Position numbers and translations under genes: made by a program. A stretch of 64,000 nt of DNA, from NCBI GenBank assembly GCA_027625915.1, contig JANTQA010000026.1:4030001-4094000 (forward strand), given 5' to 3'. Position 1 is the first letter of the stretch. Each line of letters opens with the position of its first letter. The notes beneath the pieces are model-generated. The model worked only from the letters and a program-made list of their open reading frames with translations, was not told the origin of the DNA and did not search any database. This DNA comes from Anaeramoeba flamelloides (taxonomy: Eukaryota; Metamonada; Anaeramoebidae). Shown here piece after piece: positions 1 to 13,000 of this stretch.

Positions 1-114
1 AACAACTCTACTTTTTCCTTCACATAATAAATTCTATTCCTTAGGAAAAGAATAAAACAAACCAAATACAACATCATAAAATTCATTTTTTGAAACATTT
101 CTGAAAAACTCGAC
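1..114. other. 5' flank of the RCC1-BTB gene
   Basis: AT-rich upstream sequence. It presumably holds the promoter and 5' UTR of the gene starting at 115. I see no clear core-promoter motif and no coding sequence. Confidence 0.4.
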
Positions 115-1966
115 ATGAACGAAGAAAGTGATAAATACAATTCTTTTGGTATCTTTTCCTCAACAGATTTTGGGTTGATCAAAGGCAACATAAAGAATAA
201 AATTGTTCCAATAATAAAATATAAAAATGTCAAGCAAATGTGTGGTGGGAATTCTTCTGTGTTAGTGTTAACACAAAGCAACGAAATACATTATTTGCAA
301 TCATCAAAAGATTACAAAGTTGAAAGGGGACTTAAAGAAGAAAATTCTACTTTTATAAAAATCGCTCATAGTTATTATAACGGCTTAGCTCTTACACAGT
401 CAGGGTTAGTTTATTCTATTGGAAACAATAATTCTTATAATCAACTGCCTTTGAAAACTTTTGTTAACCTTTCGAATAGTAAAATGTACTTGAGTGAATG
501 GTTTGTTGAAAAGAATATCAAAGTTCGAGACATTATTTGTACTTCTGTTAATAATTATTTTCTATCTTACGATAATGTTTTGTATGGAAATGGCTTAAAT
601 ACCGAATGTAATGATTAAATATTTTCTTTTCACATTTTATTTTCTTTGTTCCGAAAAAAAAAAAACAAAAAAAAAAAAAAAGAGAAAAAAATCTTACCTT
701 TTTGTCGTGTAAACAAAAAAAAATAAACGAAAAGTTCAATTAGGAAATAATCAAAAAGGAAACATCCAAGAACCTGTCAAAGTTGCAGAAAATGTTGAAA
801 AGTGCTTTGGTTCTCCTTATGCCAACCACAACTTTTATACAAATTATGATGATCAATTAGTGGCCTTAGGTAGGAACACTTCGGGCTTTTTGGGAATTGG
901 TCACAATCGACCAATTACCAAGCAGGAAGTCATTCAAGAGATTAAAGGATCGTCTGTAAAAAGAGTGAGTTTACCAACTGGTTCATCTTTCGTTTTGTTG
1001 AAAACTGGAAAGGTCTTGGTTTGTCCTGCAGGCAATTTGGCGATGGGATCGAAAAAGATGAATTTCCAACCATTACATGGATTTGAAAATAAAGATATTA
1101 ATTTCATTGACATCGCTTCTGGGAGTTCGGGTACTGTATTATTAACAGATCAAAATGAATTCTATGCACACAATTTTGGCTCGAACTCAATGGTAAAACT
1201 CGACAGCCAAATTGTACCAAAGCATTTAGACTACCAATTGTCAAGTAGTAATACTGCTGTGTTTATTTTCCCAAATAAGCATATCAACAACGATTCTGAT
1301 TTTGCAGTTTTACTCAAGGAAAAGAAATTTAGTGATTATGAATTAAAAAATTTTAATATCAAGATCCATAAATCGTTTGTTGAGTGCAGATTAAACAAAA
1401 TGCCAATTGAGGAAATCGAACAAGTTTTAAATCTTTTTAACGACAAAAAGAAAATAAATACTTTTTTGGAGTGGGTGTATTCTGGGATCATTGGGAGCTA
1501 TGTTGTCGTCAAGGAAGTTTGTGAGAAATTAGGAATCACCAACTTTGCGAATAAATCTTTCAGTGACGACTTGCTTTTATTGTACAACGACGAAGATTCC
1601 AAAAATTTTAATTTGTTGGTCAAAATGGATGAAGACGAAATTGATTCTGATGATCTTGACGAAGAAAACATAGAGGATTCCTTTTTAGAAATACCCGTAC
1701 ACAAATATATATTGTATGCCAGAAGTGGGTTATTTCGAGAAATGTTTGACCAAATTCAAGAAAAAGCTAACTCCGTAACAGACTATTCTGGTAAAACAAT
1801 TGAAAGTCTCGAGCTTTTAGTCAAATATTTTTATACATCCAATATTGAAATGACAGCGGACTACGACCCTGTATTAATTGCTGACGAATTAAGCGACGCA
1901 GTAGACTATTATCAATTAAATGAGTATTGCAATCTGCCTTATTTGTTAAAGAAATTAAAAAAATAA
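115..1966 (+). CDS. RCC1-repeat protein with two C-terminal BTB/POZ-like domains
   Basis: Two exons, 115-607 and 735-1966, joined across a 127-bp intron (donor GTAATG, acceptor AAAAG, phase 1), give 574 residues. The join restores an RCC1 repeat: exon 1 ends in 'YGNGLNTE' and exon 2 continues 'FQLGNN'. Residues 1 to about 350 hold degenerate RCC1 repeats (pattern 'LGxN', 'GSSFVLLKTGKV', 'GSSGTVLLTDQN'), which suggests a beta-propeller used for protein binding. Residues ~356-450 look like a weak first BTB ('DFAVLLKEKKFSDYELK'). Residues ~452-574 look like a better BTB with an acidic insert ('VHKYILYARSGLFREMF', 'SLELLVKYFYTSNIEM'). RCC1-BTB proteins of other eukaryotes can act as cullin-3 substrate adaptors; that role is inferred here. 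ATG 115 is the first Met of the open frame. The RCC1 blades lack many canonical glycines, so the propeller is divergent. Confidence 0.88.
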
Positions 1967-2654
1967 GTATCTTTGGTCATTTAACAAATTCCCTTTTAGA
2001 ATATTTCTTTTATACTTCTTTTACATTACACACTTAACTCTAATTTTAAGTATTTCTTTTTTTTTTTTTCACTTTTTTCAAAAAAAATAATACTCAAATT
2101 TCAATTTAATTTTGTTTTCATTTCCCTAGGCCTTTTTCTTTTGTTTTTTTTAATACACCAGTTAATTTTACATTGTTGCTTTATAAAAATAAAATTTTAT
2201 TCCATTGATTACTTTGGATTAATTCCTAAATGATCCACAATTAAGAATGGATTGTTAAATTTATAAGTTAATAAAAGATAATTATAGTTGTTATTTTTAA
2301 AAATGTTATCCTTAGGAAAAATACTCAACAATTCTTTAATCAGGGTAATCTAAATTACAAAATTTATTGTTCTTGGTGAGAATTTTTCATCAAAGCTCAT
2401 ATGTTTCGATAACTTGAGGTAATAAAGAAAAAAATGAAAATAAAAAATTGAAAATAAAAAATTCCTATAATAGTTAAAAAATATATAAATTTGGGTACAT
2501 AGTGCCCCACTTTTCAGAGGTAGTGTCTAGGTTTTTTTTTTTTTTTTTCAAAACAAAAGAATTGGCTAAATCAAAGATTTTACTCCATTCTTTTAAATTA
2601 AAAAAAACCTAACGACAGTAGTATCCCAATTTATTAATCACAGTTTATGGAATC

Positions 2655-3170
2655 TTATTTACTACTGATAATCTTTCTATGGGGTTTTACCCCTCTTGCT
2701 TCACGAGAAGTGTAGTAAAGTGCCATAGAGTGACTATCTTTTCCAAAATTCAAAATAATAGAGAAAAATCTAAGATTTTACTCAATTCTTTTAAATAATG
2801 GAAAAGCTAAAGGCGTTTTTTCTTTTTAGAATTAAAAAAAACCCAATGGTGGTTTTCTTGAGGTTTTCTATTTTATTTATTCAGTGTTATAGATTTTTTA
2901 AGGTTTTATATTTTATATGTGAAGTGTTCTAGGTTTATTTTACTTTTTGAAATAAAACAAAAAATTTTAATAAATTTCCGGTTGATTTCAAAAAGTTAAA
3001 AAAACCGAACAAAAATCAATTTATTTTCCAGACAAATAGAAAAATCAAAAAAATCTAACGAAAATCTATCGATTTCCAAATAAATACAAAAGTAAAAAAA
3101 ACCTAGTGAAAATCTATTGATTTTCAAAATAAATAGAAAACTCAAGATAACCTAACGGAGCTGTTTTTTA
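2655..3170 (+). repeat. Dispersed repeat with 'cctagg...agtg' blocks, copy 1
   Basis: Shares blocks with 18470-18800, 30960-31180 and 13215-13290. They are an 'agtgccRTAGAGTG'-like segment, then 'ttttccaRaattMaaaataatagag', then 'taaaatc...gatttta', then repeated 'aaaaaacctag' segments. Copies are diverged and have no intact coding sequence. The class is unknown. Confidence 0.5.
2990..3158 (+). repeat. Imperfect ~49-bp tandem repeat, about 3.3 units
   Basis: The block 'cctaacg/cctagtg/ccgaac' followed by 'aaaatctatYgattt' recurs at about 3005, 3054, 3102 and 3151, giving periods of 48-49 bp. It lies inside the dispersed repeat at 2655-3170. Confidence 0.6.
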
Positions 3171-3241
3171 ATTTGAAAAATTAAAAGAAAATTTTTAAAA
3201 TTTTCTTGTTATTTCTCAAATCAAAAATCATTTTTTTTATC

Positions 3242-3263
3242 AATATATATATATATATATATA
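3242..3263. repeat. (TA)n microsatellite
   Basis: About ten uninterrupted TA units in non-coding DNA. Confidence 0.85.
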
Positions 3264-4858
3264 TCACATGTAGTATAATTTTTCGGTTTTAAAATCATAA
3301 AAGACTTATAAAATTCGCTTTTTTTCGATTTTTTCATATGTTTTTTCGTTTCATTCGTTGTTTTATTATTTTTATTTTTTGAAAATATTCTTGAATTCTT
3401 TTGAAATCAGACTTTCCATTTTTGGGATGTGAAGAAATGGAAATAAAAAAACTTAAAAAAAAAAAAACAATTATATACAGGTCGGTGGCAATTGCCTTAA
3501 AAGTCTAGGAAAACAATTGGAGTTCCAAATTTCCCGTTAAAGTGGGTTTTTTTGCATTTAAAAAAATAAAAATGGTTTGATTTTCTATTTTTATAAACAC
3601 TCAAACAATACAAGTATACTTTCCATTTAAAACCATTGAAAATTGGAAACTCTTTAAACACTTTGATTAAGGATTAATTTTTTTTTCAAAAATTACTAGT
3701 TGGGTAAGAAAAGTGGTCAAAATTTAACTTTTTTATAATTTCCAAATTGATCAGCCCAACTAATGTTTTTATATGCAGATTCTATATATATTTATATCAA
3801 AAATATTTGATGTGTCACTCGTATGTAATACTTATTTTATGAAATCAAAAAATGGCCATACCTATGATATTTATGCACTAGAAAATTTCCTGAAAAAAGA
3901 ATAAAAAAAAAACTTCAATATTTTGATAATTTTTTGAAATATAAAATACCTTTTAAAAAGAAATTTAGCCCATTTCAAACCCCAATAAATCGATTTTTAA
4001 AACGTTTTATTTTTTCCAGTTTTACAACCTTAAATAATTATTTTTTTTTGAATAGTATTTTTTAAAGTGAACTAGACAGATAATAGTTAGCAATGTTTTG
4101 AATTGTTTATTACAATTGTTTTAATATTCGAAAAAATGATTTAATTTTTGTATTTATTATTTTTAATCAGTTGAATTTCCAAATTATAAAAAATAATTGA
4201 TGAAGTTGAAGATTTTTTGTTTTGATTAAATTTGAAAAGACAAAATAAATGTAACATAATATGTTTGATGAAAATTCCTTGCGAATATTCTAAGCTAATT
4301 TTTTTTATTATAAAAATGGTTTAAATCATTATGAATAGTTTCAAACTAAATAAATATTTTAATTTCATAGGTTAAAAAAAAAGATAAAACCATGAATAAA
4401 ATAAAAAATAATTACATATTAATAAAAGTATAATAAATTGCGACTTTAAGTTGGGGAAAAGAAAATTGGATATGAATAGAAATGTTGTCTAAACAAATCT
4501 AAATATATTGATTACACTTATAAAGGAACAATTCTCAAAAAATAACCTTAAACTAAATTCTTAGTGGAAATATTTTAATAAATATTATGGTTTTAATAAA
4601 AAGATTTATTTTCGCTTTTTTGATTCCAAAAACTATTGTTAGGGTTATATAGTTGGTATTAATGAATTAAAAATATTTTAAACAACGAAAATTGTTTAGT
4701 AAAAAATCTATATTGTTAGCTTTAATTAAGAAATATTTAAATCAAACTATTACTAATTCAAATTATAAATTAAAAAAAGTTCAATTATATTGTTAAAATT
4801 TACTAAATGAAAACCTAAAAAGATTAATGTTCATACTTTAATATATTTAATAATATAG

Positions 4859-5035
4859 TAAGTTCCAATTTTAAGAGATAAACTTCCTAAAAAATAAGGA
4901 ACAAAAAAATCTCAAATTAGGTGCACATTTTTTAGAATTTTTTTTTTTTACAAATTATTTTACTAGAATTTAAATTTTGTGCAAAGAGTTGGTATTTTTT
5001 TTTGATTAGTATTTTTCGTTGAAAGTGATACGGAC
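4859..5035 (+). repeat. Decayed Tc1/mariner-like foldback MITE
   Basis: Resembles the good copies at 33543 and 34676: 'gttccaattttaag', then 'aaaaaaatctcaaatta', then a poly-T centre and 'ttttactagaatttaaattt'. The right arm is poorly preserved, so this is a degenerate member. Confidence 0.4.
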
Positions 5036-6768
5036 TATAAAATATTCCATTATTTTGTTAATAAAAAAATCAATAAATTTCTTGGTAATATAATAATTAA
5101 TCTTCGAAAAATATTTTATATAATGATTATTTTTATTTTTTAAAAGCCATCTTTCTCGATATATTCTATCTTTTATTTATTATTATTATTAAAATTAAAA
5201 GTTAAAGATTTTTTTAAGATAAAAATATTTTTTTAGGAGAAAATTTGTCATTTTTTATGTAAATTTTCTTTTTTTCCGATTAGAAAAATTAATTTGTGTG
5301 GTTCTTGGTATGGCTTTTTACCTTTTTTTTAATAAAAAGGAAATTTTAGTCACAAAACTGAATAAAAAAATTTGGAAATATTTTGGTTTGAATAATTAGA
5401 TCAAAAATTATATGTTTCTTTATGGTTTATAATTTATTCAAAAAATCTATATTTGTTAAAAAATATTTAAAGGTCATTATATGTTAAAAGGGCGATGTTT
5501 AAATATTTTGAGTTTTTTCACTAAATTTGTGATTTTTTCCAAAAACTATAAAACATTTCCTATGCACATTGATGAAGAAGGTTTCTTTTCACAAACTAGA
5601 GGTTTCTCATTGCAAAAAATAAAACAATTTAACGAAAGAATTAAAAATTTTGGAACTGATTTTTTTTTTTTTTGATTTCTCAAAATTATTTTCGATTTTA
5701 GAATTTCTGGTTCTTCCCAAAACATTTTTATTCTATTCTTAAATCAAATTTTTTACTCTTGAAACCCCCAAGTCCGCTGACAAAATACATCTCCCGCCCG
5801 GGCTTATAGGAAAAGTTTTATAGTTTTTGGAAAAATTACAAATTTACTGAGAAAACACAAAATTTTAAGACATCACTTTTTTAACAGTAATCTCACTTTC
5901 TTGAACAAAATTTTATTTAGATGAATTTGGAATTGAAAATTTGAATGAAAATAATGATCTCAGAAACTTTATTATGAATATCAACAAATTGTTCTTTCAA
6001 AAATTCAAATACAAGTTTTTTTATTTAGAATTTAACTGTAAAATAAGTAAAGAAGAAGTAATTAACTTTAAATATTTCATTTATTATCAATATATAAATA
6101 ATTTGGTTAAAAATTTTCTAGATACTTTTTTCTCTTGTTTGATTTTTTAAATTTTTAATGATTCTTTTATAAATAGATTGGACTATGATAAATGTGCGTC
6201 TCCTCATTAATTATACATAAACTTATCTAGTATCAAAAAATGATTATTATTGTTCAATTTTGAATAAAATATACCTACACTTAAAAGTTACAAATACACC
6301 TCCCCCCTTAAAATAAATTTAAAATTTTCTTAGGTTTTCTTTTTTTGATGAAAATTTGATATTATTATATTTTTTCCCTCAAATTAAAAAATTTTAAAAG
6401 ATCTACCTCATAAAACATTCTTCGTTCGAATTCAATTTTAACTTATTAATCAATTTTCTTAGCTCATTTCTAATTTATTAACAGAAGAAAATAATATCTG
6501 TATTCAAATCTGAAAAAAATCACAAAACAATACTCAACTTTAAGATTTTGGGTTTATTTTAGTAAAAATACCAACACTTCTTTTTAAGACTTTTAAATGA
6601 AAAAAACTACAAACAAAGCAATAAAACAGATTAAATATCATAATTGATTTTTAAAACTCTGTTTTGTAAAAGCAAATATTTTGATTTAAAAAATCATTTT
6701 TTTTTTAAAAGTATTCATTTTCCATAATTACCTTTTTTATTTCTATATTATCAGGACTTACTTTCTTG

Positions 6769-8988
6769 ATGAGTGAGAATGAAAAAGATAACTCTAATGT
6801 AAACGAAGTCAATTCTTCACCAATCTTAGATTCTGAACTAGGATCTTTTTATTTACAAGATTTAGAATCAAATTACGAGAATGAAAATTCGTTTGGCTTT
6901 GATTTTGGCACTTTTCCGATTTCGTCAAGTTTAAATAACCGTGGGAATATTGCCAAACGAACTGGATCACTCCACCATACTACTTCGTTTGATAAACAGT
7001 TTAATAATTATAATACTTCCACTTTTGGAGAAATCTTATTGGGCGAAGATAATTTGGAAGATTCGAGTCTACCTTTTTTAACTTTCCAAGATCCTCTTAC
7101 CATTTCACAATTACAAGACCAAAAATCCTTAACTATTATTCAACAAAATAACGAAATTCAAGAAGATTTTGAAAATGAAAATAAAAGTGATTACCTGGAA
7201 AAAGAAAAAGAAAAAGAAAATGACAATGAAAATGAAAGTGAAGAAGAATTACAATTAAAAATATTCCCAATCAGGGAAAATAATCCAATGGATAAAGAAA
7301 ACCAAGAAAGTTTTACAATCTTAAATAGTCTTGAGGGAAACGATTTGGGAAAAAAAAATGAAAATTTAGTTTTAGATAAGCCTTATCAAAAGAAAAAGAT
7401 GATCGAAAACAAAAACCAAGAAGAAGAAAATGAATTAGACTTCAATAGTGTTCTCCGTCAAGTAGGATCAAGAGGTTTATTAAAAGAAGGAATTGGGAAC
7501 CAAGAACAGCAACAAAAAAAAAGAACCCAAAAAGAAGAAATTTCAATGAATAATTTGGATAAATATAACCAAGCAAAAGTTCTCAATAATCAAAAAAAAA
7601 GAAAACTCAAAAAAAAAACACAAAAGAAATCAACCTTTAAAGAAGACTTTGATCCACTGATGCTTCAAAATCTCAGTTTAAAGGATCACAAGCAGCGTAA
7701 ACGTGATTTAAAACCACAAAACAATCGTGTAGGATCACTACATAGACTTGACTCCACAGTAATTGAATCAGGAAAGGAAGTTTTCAAACTGCTTGTTGGC
7801 CAATTATGGGTCATTTCAGGAGGAGCCTCTCAAAAATTTCTGTCGCCATTCACGATTGAGATGACAAAAAAAATCGGAGAAATTTTTGATGCATCTGAAA
7901 ATGAAACAAAAAAATTCCAATCACAACTCAAATATTTGTTATCAAATTCAAGAAGAACATTTACAGAGTTTATTCTCGAAATTTTAGTCTCTTTACTTTC
8001 ATTAAACTATTCAAAATCTGAAATACCTGAAATATCAAAACAATTCTGGAATATTTTGGAAGAAATCAATGAATTTAATAATGAAAACCAAACCAAAGTC
8101 AATAACAATAACGTGAATACTAATAAGAACAATGAAAATAATAATAATAATAATAATGGAAATAATGGTAATAATAATAATGATAATAATGGAGGCAACA
8201 GTAATGGTATTAAGGAGGAAAATATTAATATAAATCATAATGAAAAGGAAAATGAAAAGAATAAGAAAAATAAAGATAAACAAGAGCAGGGGCTGGAAAC
8301 GGAAAAGAAAAAGGAAACGGAAAAGGAAACAGAAAGGGGAAAGGAAAGGGAAAAGGAAAAGGGAAATAAACTTCGCGACGAACCAGATGGATCGGAAAAA
8401 CTTAAATTAAAATTAGAGAAAATCTATCAACAGTGTTTTACTCAAAAAGTATTAATGTATTGGTTTAATAAAAGATTTGTTGATCGGCTTAATGCCTTTT
8501 TTAAGATCCAAGAACAACAAAAATTTTTTGAAAAGCATTTATTTTTTTTAGGAAAATCCAAATTTCTTTTATCTTGTCTATTATTGGCCAGGGAATTGGT
8601 TAAAAGGGAAGATAATATTGTTTATAAATACTACCAATTGATCAATACAAATTTTAATAATAATAACATTTTAAATTTATATTTTAATAACCGAGGCAAA
8701 AAGGTTAAACTTATTAATCAAATTATTTCTGTGTATGGTTTAAACGGGGGCAATTATTGGTCAATAATTTCAAAAGATTATTGTCAAAAAATTCAATTCC
8801 AACCAAAAAATATTTTTCATCATTTCCCCTTCATTTCAATTATTAATAACCCAAAGCTTGTTAATTTGTGTTCAAAAAATATTTCTGAAGCTCCTCTTAA
8901 AATGAGGAATCTTGTAAATAATGAAAATAAATTACATACACAAACCAAGATTAATGAAAATTGGTTGGCAAAAAAAAAAATATTCTAA
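6769..8988 (+). CDS. Unrecognised Asn/Lys/Glu-rich protein, 739 aa
   Basis: One uninterrupted frame from ATG 6769 to TAA 8986-8988. I do not recognise the family. Visible parts are an acidic/Ser-rich N-terminus (residues 1-230) with low-complexity 'KEKEKENDNENES'; three short similar motifs of the form (T/V)GS(L/R) ('TGSLHHTTSF', 'VGSRGLLKEG', 'VGSLHRLDS'); and a basic patch 'KKRKLKKKTQKK' near residue 285 that could be a nuclear localisation signal. A helical, non-repetitive block follows at ~335-440 ('KEVFKLLVGQLWVIS'), then a poly-Asn and Lys/Glu tract at ~440-540, and a second ordered block at ~545-740 ('VLMYWFNKRFVDRLNAFF'). A pyrimidine-rich tract ending in 'attatcag' lies just before the start and could be the acceptor of a 5' UTR intron. 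The two ordered blocks, split by a low-complexity insert, argue that it is a real gene. Its function is unknown. Confidence 0.8.
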   Translation: MSENEKDNSNVNEVNSSPILDSELGSFYLQDLESNYENENSFGFDFGTFPISSSLNNRGNIAKRTGSLHHTTSFDKQFNNYNTSTFGEILLGEDNLEDSSLPFLTFQDPLTISQLQDQKSLTIIQQNNEIQEDFENENKSDYLEKEKEKENDNENESEEELQLKIFPIRENNPMDKENQESFTILNSLEGNDLGKKNENLVLDKPYQKKKMIENKNQEEENELDFNSVLRQVGSRGLLKEGIGNQEQQQKKRTQKEEISMNNLDKYNQAKVLNNQKKRKLKKKTQKKSTFKEDFDPLMLQNLSLKDHKQRKRDLKPQNNRVGSLHRLDSTVIESGKEVFKLLVGQLWVISGGASQKFLSPFTIEMTKKIGEIFDASENETKKFQSQLKYLLSNSRRTFTEFILEILVSLLSLNYSKSEIPEISKQFWNILEEINEFNNENQTKVNNNNVNTNKNNENNNNNNNGNNGNNNNDNNGGNSNGIKEENININHNEKENEKNKKNKDKQEQGLETEKKKETEKETERGKEREKEKGNKLRDEPDGSEKLKLKLEKIYQQCFTQKVLMYWFNKRFVDRLNAFFKIQEQQKFFEKHLFFLGKSKFLLSCLLLARELVKREDNIVYKYYQLINTNFNNNNILNLYFNNRGKKVKLINQIISVYGLNGGNYWSIISKDYCQKIQFQPKNIFHHFPFISIINNPKLVNLCSKNISEAPLKMRNLVNNENKLHTQTKINENWLAKKKIF

Positions 8989-10086
8989 TTATTATTGGTA
9001 TTTTTGTTTTATTTTTAACTTTATCTTTTTTTTAATTTGTATTTATTCTTTCAATATCATAATTAATAATATAAATAATAATAAATTATAAATTCCCAAT
9101 AAATACTCACATTTGATATTTGAATCATCATTTTTTTTTTAATATTTTTTTTTTTTTGTGAAGCAGACTTTTTTTTAATATCATTTTTGGAGTGTTAATA
9201 ATTATTTTTATCAACTAAGAGAATTAATCAAGATAAAATAAATCAAGTAGACTAATTTTTGTTTTTATTTTTTCAAAATTTCAAAAAACAATTAATATTT
9301 TTTTAGGAATAAAAATTAAATATAAATCAAATTCTTACAACTCTTATATTTACCAATTTTTTACAACTTGACTTTTTGTTAAATATTTTCATTCATCATT
9401 AGAGTTTTTGATCTAAATATAAAAAATTCTCTGATTCAGTTACTTATTCGTAAAATACTTTTTTTTTTTACTATTACTAAATTCTTTTACGAGTGAAAAG
9501 CAAAGTTTACTCTGGATAAATTAACTTTGTTTCAGTCAAAGGCAATCCTAACTTTTTTTTTATCAAATATCAATTATTTTTTATAAATGACCTCCTGAAG
9601 AACAAATAAGAAATAACCAGAAGAAATACACATTAGAGAATAATTGATATCAATCTGAAGTAAATCTAATCAAATCCTATTATTTTCTAAAAAAAGTGAA
9701 AAACAACTGAATTCTTAAGTTCATATTGAGAAAAACAACAAATGCCCATTTTGATATCAATTAAAGATCAAAGTAAATTTCAATAGAAATCAAAAAGATT
9801 TTTCGACAATCATTTTAACTGTTTTGATAACATTGTAATAACATTTTTTTAAATGTTGACTCTAGATCTTGCTCTGAAAATAATATTGAAAATTGAATTA
9901 TGTAAATTCAAAAAAAAAATCAAAAAAGAAAAAGTAAATTAATCATTTAAGATTTGAAAAAGAATAAATTGTTGACAAATTCCGGTGAATAAATAAAACA
10001 AACAAATAAATTATTTTTTTTCATTTGTAAAAATTTTTTTAGAAAAAATATTTGTAAAAGTATTTGTAAAAACAAAAAAAATTATT
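8989..10086. other. Intergenic region between convergent genes
   Basis: About 1.1 kb between the 3' ends of the 739-aa gene (+) and the RCC1-U-box gene (-). It is AT-rich and holds a decayed copy of the 700-bp terminal-inverted-repeat element at 9520-9935. No other gene is visible. Confidence 0.6.
9520..9935 (+). repeat. 700-bp TIR element, decayed and internally deleted copy
   Basis: Starts with 'ttaactttgtttcagtcaaa' and follows the 11631 copy through 'atatcaattatt', 'gaagaacaaataagaaata', 'tgagaaaaacaaca', 'atcaattaaagatcaaa' and 'atcttgc'. The central hairpin section and the right terminus are missing. Confidence 0.65.
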
Positions 10087-13000
10087 TTAGAATTCTGACC
10101 ATTTTGAATTTTGAATTTGATTTTTTAAGCTGTTATTCGGAATTAATTTTATTGAAATTAATTCCTTGCCTGTCATTGGACTAATTTTATTTTTTTCAAA
10201 CCAACTTTCTATTGCTTCCCTTTCGTATGTGTATCCATCAATTGCTAAAACTGGGTCGATCATTATTTCGAATGTAATGGGGCAAATAAAGCATTCTGGG
10301 GGTTCGTCATCAGAATCCTCTGAGTCGGTCGTTTCTTCAGAATCTTTAGAGTTTTGATTTTTGCCTTTTTTTTTTTTTGATTTCTCAATTATATTTTGAT
10401 TATTGTATTCAAGTTCATCATCTGAAGATGAACTTTGATCAGAGTATGATTCGTCATCTAAAGATAGATCTATAAACGTTAATTTTGTTTTTGAAATTCT
10501 ATATACATTTTCAATTTTTTGCTTTTCTGCAATTTGTTGATTTTCATAAAGCGCACTATCTGGTCTTCGTGCGTCTGTTGGGATCTTGAGTGGATCATGA
10601 ATTGCGTTACTTGATAATACAAACGAAAATTCATTCCCACATACAACTTGCCTTATCATTGTCTGTTCCAATTTTGGGATTGGTTTGGGTACTCTTGGCT
10701 GTTTTTTTCTGGTGCGGCCAAGTTGCCCATTTCCTATAAAATTAAAAGTTTTGATAAAGATTTTAGGATATAAAGTTATTCAATTTAAAGTATAAATAGA
10801 TATGATATATATTATAATTTTGAAAATTTGTGTGCAAATTATTATTTCAATCAAGATTAAATTCCCTATTACTTCGATATAGGGTAATCTCGTTAAATTT
10901 CAAATTTTTATTTTTCTGATTCTTTTTCTTTTGTTAGATCCAGAAAGTGAGTTTTTATCAGAAACACTATATATTTTCAAAACAAGAATAAAATTTTTCA
11001 AAACAAGAAAAGATTTTTTTGATATATCTCAAGCATGCATCCCATTTCCAATTTAAAATAATATTTAATAAAGAAGATGGGGAAATAAATGAGTAAAATT
11101 AAAAGAAAAAAAAAAAACAAAATACTAAATTTAAAAATTAGAAAAATCGTTACCATCAGAACCAAAACTAAAAACATATCCATCCTTTGTTAATACTAAG
11201 GTGTGAGAAAAGCCACAGCTAACCGACACACAATGAAAAGTACTCAATGATGTTACTTGAAGTGGCTTATTCACTGAAGTTGGTTCGGTATGCCCCAATT
11301 GACCGCAATCTATTAAATATATTATTTATAAATAATATTTTTTTTATAAGCACAATTGAATGAGAATAATAAAATTTGATTTCGAAAAATAATGATTACC
11401 GTTTAGTCCAAATGTAAATAATCTTCCATCAATTGTAACAACCGCAGTATGATGTTGGCCACATGATATTTGATAGACATTTTCATCTCTCAATTTTTCG
11501 ATTACTTGTGGATATTTTACAAATTTTGTATCCCCATGTCCCAATTGACCATCAGAACTTTAATAAGAAAAATATGTTTAATTTTGAATTAAAAAAGTTG
11601 TATTTTTGTTTTTAAAAGGTAAAATCATTTTATAAACTCTGTTTCAGTCAAAGGGTCCCAACGTTTTTTTCAAATATCAATTATTTTATACAATTGACCT
11701 TTGAAGAACAAATAAGAAATAAACATAATAATACACATCAAAGAATTGTTGATAGGTGTCTGAAAGAAAAGTAATTAATCAATAGATTTTCTTAAAAATT
11801 GAAAAACTCAAAACTTTAGGGCCCCATTGAGAAAAACAACAATGTTCGTTTTGAACTTCTACTGGTATTTGAATAATAAATATGAAACATTTTTCACTTC
11901 ATTTTCTATACTTTTCTTTTAGAAATTAAGCCCCAAAACGAAGTTTGTTGGTATTTGTGGTCTCTATTTGAAAAAGCAAATGAAAATGAAGTGAAAATTT
12001 TTCACATTTATTAAACAAATATCAAGATCAAAGATCAAATTGAATTGCAATAGAAATCAATAGATTTCTCAACAATATTTACATGGTTTCAATAACCTTA
12101 GAATAACACGTTTTTACCAAGTGACTATTGATCTTGCAATAAAAAAATTTTGTGCAACTGAATGACGTTTTTAAAAAAAATCGAAGAAAAATGAGCAAAA
12201 ATGTGAAAAAATGTGAAAAAATGATTTCAATTTTGAAAATTTCCAAAATAAAATTTTTCTTCTAATATCTATGCAAACCCTTTAAACACGTGTATTTTTT
12301 TATTACAACTGGGCCCCTTTGACTGAAAAATAGTTTATATGTGGAAAAAATTAGTTGAGAAAAAAAAAAAAAAATTATTCAATAATTATTTTTCAAAATA
12401 AATTATTAAATGATATTTCTATTTTATTTTTGTTATTGTGTCATAAAAAAATATAAACTCTTTTTCCAACCAAATTACATACCTTTCAAATCATCAATAC
12501 CATCGAATTTGATGGTTAATAAGAGAATTACTTATTGGTGATTTTCATTTTAATTATTCATTTTTTCATTTTTTGTTTTTTTTATTTTTGGATATTGAAC
12601 AGTTGGAAAATGAAAAAATAGGATAAGAAGAAAACAATTTGGAAATAATCTGACAGTGTATCAATGGAAACAGTTTAAGTTTGATTTCGAATGAGATAGA
12701 TATAGGAATTAAGAAAGAGCATTATTGGATTGATGCATGGAACAAAGAAAAAAGAATCTCTGGAAAAAACAATTCCAACAAATGAATCAGATGAATTGCG
12801 ACTTTATATTGAAAATGAGAATTTAAAGAACAAAAGTTCGACGTGTAAAGAGTTATCAATAACTTGTAAAGAACTTTTTCCCTATTCAACGTATTCAAAG
12901 GTTTTTATTGATTTGATAATTTTTTTTCTTTACAATTTACGAAACGAGATTTCTCATTTCAAATAAAATGGCAGACCAATTTTTAAAATATTGAATTTTC

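Larger units (their letters stand above)
1967..6768. other. Gene-poor AT-rich intergenic region with decayed repeats
   Basis: No convincing gene over about 4.8 kb. Short open frames near 5481-5675 and 5941-6150 have homopolymer-driven composition and no recognisable domain. The region contains a dispersed repeat (2655-3170), a 49-bp tandem repeat (2990-3158), a TA microsatellite and a decayed foldback element (4859-5035). A small GC-rich island lies at about 5765-5812; I could not assign it. Confidence 0.6.

Noticed and set aside
5765-5812. GC-rich island as a tRNA or other RNA gene
   Set aside because: No cloverleaf, B-box promoter or TpsiC-like loop could be found.
8007-8283. Leu/Ile-rich minus-strand frames that look like membrane segments
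   Set aside because: They are the complement of the poly-Asn and Lys/Glu tract of the 739-residue protein.
12733-12966. Nested gene in intron 6 of the RCC1-U-box gene
   Set aside because: Only 77 codons, Lys/Glu-rich, no recognisable domain or splice partner; kept as a note under the intron.
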